Shown here piece after piece: positions 14,721 to 21,522 of a stretch of DNA of 34,204 nucleotides. Both the position numbers and the translations under genes were made by a program. The DNA is from a virus. The notes under the pieces are model-generated. The model was not told the DNA's origin. It saw nothing but the letters and a program-made list of their open reading frames with translations, and did not search any database. Numbering within the stretch: position 1 is the first letter of the stretch; each line of letters opens with the position of its first letter. The stretch lies in IMG/VR virus record IMGVR_UViG_3300017971_000567, positions 1 through 34,204 of that record. One strand, 5' to 3'.

Positions 14721-14957
14721 ATGAAACCAGAAGATGAAATCATGACCCAGGTTAAAAAAATATATGCCGATGAAATTGAAAATCCGGATCTGGGATCTGG
14801 TTATCACCGGGTAATAAATAAAAGAAGGCCATCCATCTGGTGCTGGATCTTTCACCGGACATGGTGGATCTGGGCACCACAGTGGATCATCCTGCCATCA
14901 GGCACATATAAGACACCGGTATATTGCACAAAGTGCGGTGGCTGCTGGCCAGGCTAG
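14721..14957 (+). CDS. small W/C-rich protein of unknown function
   Basis: A 78-residue protein; the N-terminal 30 residues are helical and charged, then a tryptophan-rich stretch (IWCWIFHRTWWIWAPQW) and a final CTKCGGC. It may be membrane-associated or a zinc-binding peptide. Start ATG 14721 follows AAAGAAAGGA. It is the first gene after the structured control region. Confidence 0.55.
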   Translation: MKPEDEIMTQVKKIYADEIENPDLGSGYHRVINKRRPSIWCWIFHRTWWIWAPQWIILPSGTYKTPVYCTKCGGCWPG

Positions 14958-14983
14958 GAAGTATCTTTCAAGGGGATTGAATT

Positions 14984-15166
14984 ATGACAAAGACAAAATG
15001 GTGTGGCCAGGTCATAAATGAAATTGAACAATCATGGACCAGGGCAAAGGCTGATTATTCTATTATAAATCATCAGTCAATGCTGCTGGTGAAGGATTTT
15101 TTAAAGGATATAAGAAAAATCAGGAAAGCATATGAGTCTGAAAACAGATCACATAAAAGAAGATAA
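14984..15166 (+). CDS. small basic helical protein
   Basis: A 60-residue, strongly helical and basic protein (LLVKDFLKDIRKIRKAYESENRSHKRR at its end, paraphrased as alternating K/R and hydrophobic residues). Start ATG 14984 follows AAGGGGATTGA. It overlaps the next HTH gene by 35 bases. Possible nucleic-acid binding; no family is recognised. Confidence 0.5.
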   Translation: MTKTKWCGQVINEIEQSWTRAKADYSIINHQSMLLVKDFLKDIRKIRKAYESENRSHKRR

Positions 15167-15344
15167 ATTTTATTCACTGTGTGAAGCTGCCGGGATCCTG
15201 GATGTTCATTATAACACCATCCGGTCCCGGATCCGGAAGGGTGTTCTGGCTTACATAAAAGAACCGGAAGGACAATACCGGATCCAGGGTCAATTTTTAA
15301 TAGACTATCTGCAGCAGCACCATCATACCTGTGACAATACGTGA
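15132..15344 (+). CDS. MerR/excisionase-like HTH protein
   Basis: A 70-residue protein fitting the HTH_17 (excisionase/MerR-like) winged helix: FYSLCEAAGILDVHYNTIRSRIRKG then a wing (VLAYIKEPEGQYRI) and a short helix (about 12-62). Family members act as excisionases or small DNA-binding regulators, and similar HTH proteins can serve as small terminase-like DNA binders. Here it ends on top of three TGACA boxes that abut the consensus late promoter, so I favour a regulator of late transcription. The start ATG 15132 lies in the previous gene; no strong ribosome site is visible. Confidence 0.65.
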   Translation: MSLKTDHIKEDKFYSLCEAAGILDVHYNTIRSRIRKGVLAYIKEPEGQYRIQGQFLIDYLQQHHHTCDNT

Positions 15345-15380
15345 CAAATATTGACATTGGCCTTCTTTTTGGCATATAAT
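15332..15380 (+). promoter_or_regulatory. consensus late promoter with three phased TGACA boxes
   Basis: TTGACA (15351-15356) and TATAAT (15375-15380), both perfect sigma70 consensus, are 18 bases apart. TGACA occurs at 15332, 15342 and 15352, exactly 10 bases apart, the last forming the -35 box itself. A regulator bound to these boxes would lie on one DNA face. Transcription should begin near 15387 and read the packaging and structural genes. Confidence 0.8.
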
Positions 15381-15392
15381 ATGTGGAATTTA

Positions 15393-15596
15393 ATGCCACC
15401 GAAGTCAAAAAATGCCAGTTTTGCCACCACACTGGCCCAGGATAACCATATCAGATCAGGCCAATGGTCTGATATGGGCCTGGACCAGAAAGTGGCTGAA
15501 AACTTAAATATGAAGGCCATATGTGACAGAAAAAGAATCAAAACACTTTTTTTGCCCACCCTGCCGGGAATACTTCCGGACCAGCCAGTGGATTGA
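15393..15596 (+). CDS. N-terminal frame of the packaging gene, possibly frameshifted
   Basis: From ATG 15393 to about 15546 this frame has codon use like the rest of the window and encodes a plausible helical segment (ATTLAQDNH ... MGLDQKVAENLNMKAICDRKRI). After the T7 run at 15547-15553 the coding character moves to the +1 frame, the zinc-finger protein described next. Removing one T would fuse them in frame. There is no ribosome site, and the predicted transcription start lies only about six bases upstream, which argues against independent translation. Confidence 0.4.
   Translation: MPPKSKNASFATTLAQDNHIRSGQWSDMGLDQKVAENLNMKAICDRKRIKTLFLPTLPGILPDQPVD
15446..15477 (+). promoter_or_regulatory. 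leader hairpin downstream of late promoter
   Basis: CCATATCAGA (15446-15455) and TCTGATATGG (15468-15477) are perfect 10-base arms around a 12-base spacer. The hairpin lies about 60 bases after the predicted start of the late transcript and before GTG 15523. There is no T-run. It could be an antitermination or regulatory structure, or a DNA operator; it also lies within a possible coding frame. Confidence 0.5.
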
Positions 15597-16413
15597 AGAC
15601 CAGGAAAAGGGTCCTGTGGCCCATTGTCCTGTCTGTCAGAAGGCTGTCCATGAAGTTCCACATTATTATGCAAATCTGCAAAAAATGTGGGATAATGCAA
15701 CTGGTCCCACCACATCCACCGGAAAGAAAAGATCATCCCTGAACGGATATAAACACGGATTAAGATCCAGGAAACTTCATTTGATGGCACCGGCCATCAC
15801 CGGAAAATATCCGGAATGCACCGGCTGCCCATATTTTGAAGAATGCAAATCTGATTTCCAGTATTGCCCTGTCCAATTAGGGCCTGTCATGCAATTTCTG
15901 CAGGCATGGGAAAATGGCCAGGTGAATGATTTGAAACAAATCACCGGCATCACACATGCCAGGGTCTTTCAGATCCTGTCAATGTCCCTGCAGCAGATAT
16001 TTGAAAAGGGCACATTGCAGCCAAAAAAGATCAGCGAAAAAATAAACCAGATCCGGTCAGACGATGATGATGATCCGGAACACAAATATGATCACATTGA
16101 TGAAAGGACCACTGTCCTGGAATGGCAGGAGAATCCACTGATCAAAAGGATCCCGGAACTGATGAATGTTCTGGGCATGACAGCTGAACAGCAGATGATG
16201 ACACCGGCCAAAAAACAGGAACAGGACAATATTGAAGGATATCTGCGGGGTGAAGAATCAAAATCAGAAGATCTGAAAGAATTTATGCTGAATCAGAAAA
16301 AACAGATGCAGGATCTGAAGGATAAAATATCAACAGCTGTGGATAAAAGATCAGAAGACCGGGCCCTTAAAAATTATGAAAAGCAGAAGGCTGCTGAAAA
16401 GGATGAATCATGA
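15523..16413 (+). CDS. zinc-finger protein, candidate small terminase
   Basis: A 296-residue protein. The N-terminus has a zinc finger (FCPPCREYF ... HCPVCQK, about 10-38), then a second four-cysteine cluster (CTGCPYFEECKSDFQYC, about 97-114). The middle has an HTH-like stretch (LKQITGITHARVFQILSMS) and the C-terminus (from about 230) is a long charged coiled coil. Position directly upstream of the large terminase, with an ATGA overlap, suggests the DNA-recognition subunit of the packaging motor, but I do not recognise a named family. GTG 15523 is used with GAAGG six bases upstream; the true N-terminus may lie in the frame beginning at 15393 if the T7 run is a frameshift. Confidence 0.7.
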   Translation: MTEKESKHFFCPPCREYFRTSQWIEDQEKGPVAHCPVCQKAVHEVPHYYANLQKMWDNATGPTTSTGKKRSSLNGYKHGLRSRKLHLMAPAITGKYPECTGCPYFEECKSDFQYCPVQLGPVMQFLQAWENGQVNDLKQITGITHARVFQILSMSLQQIFEKGTLQPKKISEKINQIRSDDDDDPEHKYDHIDERTTVLEWQENPLIKRIPELMNVLGMTAEQQMMTPAKKQEQDNIEGYLRGEESKSEDLKEFMLNQKKQMQDLKDKISTAVDKRSEDRALKNYEKQKAAEKDES

Positions 16414-17984
16414 CAACCAGGGCATCATTGCGTGTGGAAGAAGCTGTCATGAAATTCAAGGGCCAGCCAGCACTTTGGATAAAAGACAAGACCGGAAAGA
16501 CAGCAGATCCATGGCAGGTGGTGGCCATGGAAGTGATCAAAGAACATCCCAAAGTTCTGCAGGTGTGGCCACCCAGATTTGGGAAGACCTGGGATATGGA
16601 AGCTGTCTGCTTAGAAGAAGTGGCCACAAATCCATATGAACGTGAAATGATTTTTGGTCCTGTCCAGAAGCAGGCAAACAATGCCCTGAAAGAACAACTG
16701 GAATTCATTGAAATATCTGAAATCCTGTCTGCCTGGATTGCGACCAGAAGGGGAAAAAGGCAGATCAGTGAAACAAAGTATGAATTCATAAACCGGTCCG
16801 GTGCTGAAACATTTGGAATCAGATCTAATTTTGATAGTGAAAACGCAACCATATTGCGTGGTGAAGAATGGGATGACATGGATCTGGAAATCTGGACAAA
16901 CAGAGTGATTCAACGTGGTGGCCGGAAAAATGTTTCAGGTCTGCCGTTGCGGATCCGGCTGTCCGGGACCATTCAGTGGGGAAAGGGACCAGTATTTGAA
17001 TATGACCATGATCCGGGATATGTGACAGTCCCGAAATTTGATATTTATGATGGTCTGGAATTTGATATTTATGACAAAGTGGCCATTGAAGAAATCCGGG
17101 ACAAATTGACAGATGACCAGTGGCTGCGGATCTATCTGCTGAAATATACTGATGCAAAGAATTTTATCTGGGAAACACATTTGCGTGAATGTCTAATGAA
17201 GGCCCTGGAAATAGGATGGCAGGGTGTGGAATACCGGTCCATCCCATACAGGCCAAAAGGGACCGTATATCTGGGTCTGGACATGGGCCATTCAGGCGAA
17301 GGTAAACAGCATTCAGTTTATAGGATGGATTTGATTGAAGTCATTGGTGATGTGGGCCTGTGGCTGAATGGAAAGGAATGGGAATCCACCACAGATCCGG
17401 ATCTGATTATGAAGGAAGCTGCAGACTGGTGGGAATATTATCAGGTCAGTGCCGGATATGGTGATGCCCTGAAAGCAAATGACATTGCAATGCTGAATGA
17501 TATGCTGTTTGAACGTGGTCTAATAGATATAGACCGGTCAGAATATCCGGAAAATAAGCCAGCAAATTGGGATAAATGGGCATTTTCACCAAAGTGGAAC
17601 ACAGGCAAATTCAAATATCTTACTGGTGGCATCACCAGGGTGAAGATTGAAAATCAGAAATTCATCATTCCATATTTTGACCGGAAGGATGACCGGCATA
17701 TTGCAAAAATGGCTTTCAGATTAAGGCAGGCCCTGCTGAACATCCGGGAAGTGGTGGGCAATGGATCATATCCCATCCTGGAAGCTATAAAAAAGGAAAT
17801 AGGTGATGACCCCTTTGATGCCATCAATATGGCCTGGGGATGTGCAAATGACAAGATGCTGCTGGAACCGGATCTGTCCATGCTGGGTGTCCAGGGTGGA
17901 CAGATTGTGACATCAGCCATGGCAGCATCGGTGATGTCAGATCTGGACCGGGGAAATGAACGGTATTCAGATTTTATACATTAA
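16410..17984 (+). CDS. terL: terminase large subunit
   Basis: A 524-residue packaging motor. The N-terminal ATPase has a variant Walker A, WPPRFGKTW (P55-T60), and an acidic Walker B-like ILRGEEWDD (E152/E153). The C-terminal RNase H-like nuclease has D291 in YLGLDMGHS, then AGYGDALKAND and a final DDPFDAINMAW (near 473-483) as expected metal-binding positions. It would pump DNA into the prohead through the portal encoded at 18851 and cut it on filling. The ATGA overlap couples it to the previous gene. Length fits large terminases of Mu-like and related phages; assignment is secure. Confidence 0.9.
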   Translation: MTTRASLRVEEAVMKFKGQPALWIKDKTGKTADPWQVVAMEVIKEHPKVLQVWPPRFGKTWDMEAVCLEEVATNPYEREMIFGPVQKQANNALKEQLEFIEISEILSAWIATRRGKRQISETKYEFINRSGAETFGIRSNFDSENATILRGEEWDDMDLEIWTNRVIQRGGRKNVSGLPLRIRLSGTIQWGKGPVFEYDHDPGYVTVPKFDIYDGLEFDIYDKVAIEEIRDKLTDDQWLRIYLLKYTDAKNFIWETHLRECLMKALEIGWQGVEYRSIPYRPKGTVYLGLDMGHSGEGKQHSVYRMDLIEVIGDVGLWLNGKEWESTTDPDLIMKEAADWWEYYQVSAGYGDALKANDIAMLNDMLFERGLIDIDRSEYPENKPANWDKWAFSPKWNTGKFKYLTGGITRVKIENQKFIIPYFDRKDDRHIAKMAFRLRQALLNIREVVGNGSYPILEAIKKEIGDDPFDAINMAWGCANDKMLLEPDLSMLGVQGGQIVTSAMAASVMSDLDRGNERYSDFIH

Positions 17985-18001
17985 AAATGAAGGGTGGTAA
18001 T

Positions 18002-18211
18002 ATGGACAGAAATATAATTGAAAACAATTTTACCTATCATCCACCAAAGGGTGGGCAGCCGGATAAATATGAAAGCATCAGGTCCATGGCAAAAAATCTG
18101 GCCATATTAATAGATAAATCATGTCCGGATTCCAGGGAAAAATCACTGGCCATGACAAAACTTGAAGAATCTGTGATGTGGGCAAATGCATCCATTTCCC
18201 GGAATGAATGA
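18002..18211 (+). CDS. acb2: Acb2-family anti-CBASS/anti-Thoeris nucleotide sponge
   Basis: A 69-residue protein with the full Acb2/Tad1-hairpin signature: NNFTYHPPKGGQPDKYESIR, LAILIDKSCPDSREKSLAMT and KLEESVMWANASISRN. Family members form a helical hexamer that binds cyclic di- and trinucleotides and related signals, so host CBASS (and for some, Thoeris) effectors are not activated. Y12 in FTYHPP corresponds by motif to a ligand-binding tyrosine in studied proteins. ATG 18002 is used because AGGGTGG precedes it; an ATG at 17987 would lie before that ribosome site. It overlaps the next gene as ATGA. Recognition is by motif, without a database search, but it is distinctive. Confidence 0.88.
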   Translation: MDRNIIENNFTYHPPKGGQPDKYESIRSMAKNLAILIDKSCPDSREKSLAMTKLEESVMWANASISRNE

Positions 18212-18510
18212 TGATACAGACTGCAGGAAATTATAAGTTTAAATTTGTGTGGTGGAAGGAAGTGATCAATGCCATTCTTCATATTATCATAGGTGCAGCA
18301 GTGGCACACACATTTCTTCCATATCTGCCGGTCTGGCTGATTGTGATTCTTCTGCTGCTGGCCGGTGCCATCCGGGAATACTGGCAAAATCAGCGTGGCA
18401 AGATCCAGCCACTTTGGATGTCCGGCATCGATGCAATAACCATTGCCCTGGGTGGCCTTATATGGTGGGCATTAATAATGCATTTTCAGATAAATGTGGA
18501 TTTTTTATAA
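18208..18510 (+). CDS. three-pass membrane protein, holin candidate
   Basis: A 100-residue protein with hydrophobic segments at about 19-35 (EVINAILHIIIGAAVAH), 37-54 (FLPYLPVWLIVILLLLAG) and 72-92 (IDAITIALGGLIWWALIM). Size and topology suit a class I holin or a small prophage membrane protein. It overlaps acb2 as ATGA. It is far from the amidase at 2589, unless the genome is circularly permuted differently, so the holin call is only a candidate. Confidence 0.6.
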   Translation: MMIQTAGNYKFKFVWWKEVINAILHIIIGAAVAHTFLPYLPVWLIVILLLLAGAIREYWQNQRGKIQPLWMSGIDAITIALGGLIWWALIMHFQINVDFL

Positions 18511-18542
18511 ACCATTTAATTTAACCAGAAAGGGGAAAGACC

Positions 18543-18839
18543 ATGGAATTTGATCTTTTCACAATCATTGCAACAATCCTGGGATTTTTGGTGGCCACTT
18601 TCGGTGCCAAATGGGGATTGAAAAAAATCATCATGGGAACATCAAAATGGGCAAAGGCCCTGAATCCTGTGGCCAAAGAAATGGATCAGGCATTGACTGT
18701 CATTGGCCAGGCAGCAGAAGACGGTGATCTGACTGCAGAAGAATTAAAACAGGTATTCACAGAATCAAAGGATGTCTGGGATGCCATCAAAAATGTGGAT
18801 GATCTGACAAAGGCAAAACAGGCAGCAGCCAATAAATAA
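18543..18839 (+). CDS. small anchored protein of unknown function
   Basis: A 98-residue protein: one membrane segment near the N-terminus (about 5-20), then an amphipathic basic segment and an acidic helical C-terminus (LTAEELKQVFTESKDVWDAI). Ribosome site AAAGGGGAAAG precedes ATG 18543. Located between the membrane protein and the portal; a holin or lysis accessory is possible, nothing specific recognised. Confidence 0.6.
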   Translation: MEFDLFTIIATILGFLVATFGAKWGLKKIIMGTSKWAKALNPVAKEMDQALTVIGQAAEDGDLTAEELKQVFTESKDVWDAIKNVDDLTKAKQAAANK

Positions 18840-18850
18840 AAAATAAAATT

Positions 18851-20242
18851 ATGGCAGAACAGACAAACACCAAAAAGGATCCCAGGATATTCACCCAGGT
18901 GGGTCGGGCAGGATTTGACCTGCTGTATAAATATGGTATATCTGACAAGGAAAATCCTGATAAACTAATTTCATCCAAAGGGATGGAATATATTGAAAAA
19001 AAGGTGGAAAGGGACACCCATTTCACCAGTGTCCTGGCCACCAGAAGACAAAAGTTGATGAAAAAGGGATGGCGTGTGGATCCGGCATCCGATTCTGCCA
19101 GGGACATCCAGATTGCAGATTTTGTAAAAACACAGCTTAATGATATGCAGGGCAGTTTTGAAAATGATCTGGAAGCCATGCTGGATAAAATCAGCAAAGG
19201 ATTCAGTCTGACTGAAATCAATTATATTCCATTGGTGCGTGGCAAATATCAGGGTAAGGTGGGCCTGGAATCACTTAGATTTAAACCAGCCAAATATTTC
19301 ACATTCAAGTTTGATGATTTTGGCCGGTGGACCATCCGGCAATGGGATCCAAAGGAAACAGATCTGCCCACTTATAAATTTGTCCATGTCATCAATGGAC
19401 CAAATGATGAAAATCCATATGGTGATTCCTATGGTGCAAAATCTGCCTTCTGGGTGTGGCTGAAAGAAAATGAAGCAAAATTCTGGGCCATCTTTTCTGA
19501 AAGATTTGGCATGCCACTGACCAGGGTGGAAATGCCCACAAAAGCCACCCAGGAAGAACAGGATAAGGTGGATGATATTTTAGAAGCTGTCAGAAGGGAC
19601 ACCGGGATCCGGGTCCCAAAGGGATTCATGGTGGATTTCCTGGAAGCACAAAGGTCCGGTGATGTGGCGTATGACAATTTTATTGAACGGTGCAACAAAG
19701 AAATAAGCAAAATAATAATCGGCCAGACACTGTCCAGTGAAGAAGGGAAAAGGGGCCAGGGATCTTATGCCCTGGGCCAGACACATGCCCAGACAATGGA
19801 AGATTATATTGCCTTTGATGCATTTGATATCAGCCAGGCTGTAAACAAACAAATCATAAAAAGGCTGGTGGATTATAATTTTCTAACAGATACATATCCG
19901 GTCTTCAAATTCCTGGGCATTGATATTGGTGCCCTGATATCATTATCACAGACCATTGCAAATCTGGTCAAGGCTGGAATGAAGATCCCTGTCCAGTGGG
20001 CACATGAATCCACAGGGATTCCGATGGCCACCGGTGATGTGGAAATATTAAAGCCAGTGCAGGAAAGTGGGGAACCATCCGGCCTGGACAAAAGAGCAGG
20101 GATGGAAGAATTCCAGGATGATGATTTCATCCCAGATCCGGATGAATATGAAAAATTATATGATCTTTATTCAAAACAGGGAACCGGTATATGGACAGGA
20201 TTTATAAACTGGTTCAAAAAAGACAGTAAAAAAAAAATTTAA
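18851..20242 (+). CDS. portal protein, DUF935 (Mu gp29-like)
   Basis: A 463-residue protein with the DUF935 pattern: YIEKKVERDTHFTSVLATRRQ, FVHVINGPNDENPYGDSYG, FWAIFSERFGMPLTRVE, and the later IIGQTLSSEEGKRGQGSYALG. As in Mu gp29 it should form the dodecameric portal through which terminase packages DNA and to which the neck attaches. It is followed by a gpF-like gene as in Mu-type heads. The 3' end holds a run of ten A (20228-20237) before the stop, followed by a hairpin (see 20228-20262). No ribosome site beyond a weak A-rich leader is visible before ATG 18851. Assignment is secure. Confidence 0.9.
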   Translation: MAEQTNTKKDPRIFTQVGRAGFDLLYKYGISDKENPDKLISSKGMEYIEKKVERDTHFTSVLATRRQKLMKKGWRVDPASDSARDIQIADFVKTQLNDMQGSFENDLEAMLDKISKGFSLTEINYIPLVRGKYQGKVGLESLRFKPAKYFTFKFDDFGRWTIRQWDPKETDLPTYKFVHVINGPNDENPYGDSYGAKSAFWVWLKENEAKFWAIFSERFGMPLTRVEMPTKATQEEQDKVDDILEAVRRDTGIRVPKGFMVDFLEAQRSGDVAYDNFIERCNKEISKIIIGQTLSSEEGKRGQGSYALGQTHAQTMEDYIAFDAFDISQAVNKQIIKRLVDYNFLTDTYPVFKFLGIDIGALISLSQTIANLVKAGMKIPVQWAHESTGIPMATGDVEILKPVQESGEPSGLDKRAGMEEFQDDDFIPDPDEYEKLYDLYSKQGTGIWTGFINWFKKDSKKKI

Positions 20243-20262
20243 AACAGATCCGGAAGGGTCTG
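20228..20262 (+). promoter_or_regulatory. A10 run plus GNRA hairpin at portal/gpF junction
   Basis: Ten A (20228-20237) are followed after seven bases by CAGATCC-GGAA-GGGTCTG (20245-20262), a 7-bp stem (one G-T pair) closed by a GNRA tetraloop. The hairpin buries GGAAGGG, the ribosome site of TTG 20266. In addition A AAA AAA (20230-20236) is in the portal frame, and a -1 slip would enter the gpF frame, open from 20230. Either translational attenuation or programmed fusion would fit. Confidence 0.45.
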
Positions 20263-20265
20263 AAA

Positions 20266-21162
20266 TTGAAATATCTGCCGGTTGAACCATATGCAGATAT
20301 TGTGGCCAGATCAATTATTCTGGCACATTTATATGGCAGAAATGACATGAATGAAACCATGGGACAAATAAAGGCAAAATCATTCCAGGGAGAAGAAATT
20401 CCCACTGCCTATGATGCAGCTGTGAAATTCTTCCTGGCAAAGAATATCATCACTAAAGATCAGTTTGATCTGCTGGAAAAAAGGGCAAGAAAATATGCAT
20501 TCACTGTGGCCAAAGTTGACAGTGAACGTGCCCTGGAAGCCATAAAAACTTCACTGGATGATGCCCTGTCCCTGGGCCTGCCCATGGCAGAATGGCTGAA
20601 TAATGTGGATAGTGTTTTAATGAATTCCGGTATGCATGCATTGAATGATTTCCACTTAAAGACAGTATTCAGAAACAACATGCAGACTGCCCTGAATGAA
20701 GGCAGCATGGAAATGATGAAACAGGCAGATATATCAGAATTTCCATTGTGGCAATATGTGGCAATATTGGATGGCCGTGAAAGACCATCACATAAAGAAA
20801 ATCATGGATTTACTGCACCGGCAAATGATCCGGTCTGGCAGGTCCTGCAGCCACCACTGGACCACAACTGCCGATGCCGGATCAGACCGGTGCATACAAG
20901 TGAAGGATTAAAATCATCATCCGGAAAACCGGTGGTGAATCCGGATGAAATGAAATTTGTGACACCGGAAAAAGTCAAAAAGGCAAAGAAGGCTGCAGCA
21001 GCAAAGAAGGTTGCAGCAGTGAAAAAATCTGCAGCAAAAATCACTGATCCGAAAATGGTCCGGGAAGAAATCCGGAAAACCCATCTGGCCGAAATGAAAA
21101 AAATTGTTAAGATGGAAAACAAACAGGAAGAATATAAAAAATTGTGGTCAGTATGCCAGTGA
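20266..21162 (+). CDS. Mu gpF-like head morphogenesis protein
   Basis: A 298-residue protein with the MuF-type minor-head pattern: helical N-terminus, FRNNMQTALNEG, LDGRERPSHKENHG and the Cys-containing PPLDHNCRCRIRPV (around 206-219). MuF proteins decorate or join the portal inside the capsid in a few copies. TTG 20266 is chosen from GGAAGGG at 20252-20258; there is no earlier ATG in frame. After a lysine/alanine-rich stretch (about 244-260) the frame ends early: the conserved C-terminus continues in the +1 frame to 21271, so the reading frame is broken near the A6 run at 21136-21141. This is a sequencing error, a mutation or an unusual frameshift. Confidence 0.8.
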   Translation: MKYLPVEPYADIVARSIILAHLYGRNDMNETMGQIKAKSFQGEEIPTAYDAAVKFFLAKNIITKDQFDLLEKRARKYAFTVAKVDSERALEAIKTSLDDALSLGLPMAEWLNNVDSVLMNSGMHALNDFHLKTVFRNNMQTALNEGSMEMMKQADISEFPLWQYVAILDGRERPSHKENHGFTAPANDPVWQVLQPPLDHNCRCRIRPVHTSEGLKSSSGKPVVNPDEMKFVTPEKVKKAKKAAAAKKVAAVKKSAAKITDPKMVREEIRKTHLAEMKKIVKMENKQEEYKKLWSVCQ

Positions 21163-21271
21163 AATCCTGTCCATGGGCCTGGAATACTTTTTCAAAGATC
21201 CATATGCTCTGGCCACCGGTGATCCGGAATATTTTGATTTTATATACAATCTGGTCCGGGGAAAATACTGA
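21136..21271 (+). pseudogene. detached C-terminus of the gpF-like protein
   Basis: In the +1 frame this stretch encodes CGQYASEILSMGLEYFFKDP followed by a GDPEYFDFIYNLVRG-type ending, an acidic/aromatic C-terminus typical of MuF-type proteins, and stops at TGA 21269-21271 with a one-base overlap to the next gene. It has no start codon or ribosome site. Removing one A from 21136-21141 joins it to the frame beginning at 20266, giving 334 residues. Confidence 0.65.
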
Positions 21272-21510
21272 TGTCAAAAGTGACCATAAAAATATTTGGC
21301 CAACAGGCCACCATTGAAGGATATCGATCGGCCAGTGAAAATAAAAGGATCCAGGAATTTTTAAATATCAGAATGGATCCGGATGGACCATCACCATCAG
21401 ATCCATTTCCGGAATATCATGCTGCACTGGATGCCATCAAAGAAGATGACCAGGCAGAAATTATTGAAGTCATTGATGACCGGGAAATGGAACTGAACCT
21501 GGTATATTAA
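21271..21510 (+). CDS. small acidic head-region protein
   Basis: A 79-residue, acidic protein, with a beta start (MSKVTIKIFGQQATIEGY) and an acidic helical end. Translation probably re-initiates at ATG 21271, overlapping the gpF C-terminal stop by one base. No family is recognised; it lies between gpF and the protease, where small head-assembly accessory genes occur. Confidence 0.6.
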   Translation: MSKVTIKIFGQQATIEGYRSASENKRIQEFLNIRMDPDGPSPSDPFPEYHAALDAIKEDDQAEIIEVIDDREMELNLVY

Positions 21511-21522
21511 AAGGGGATCATT

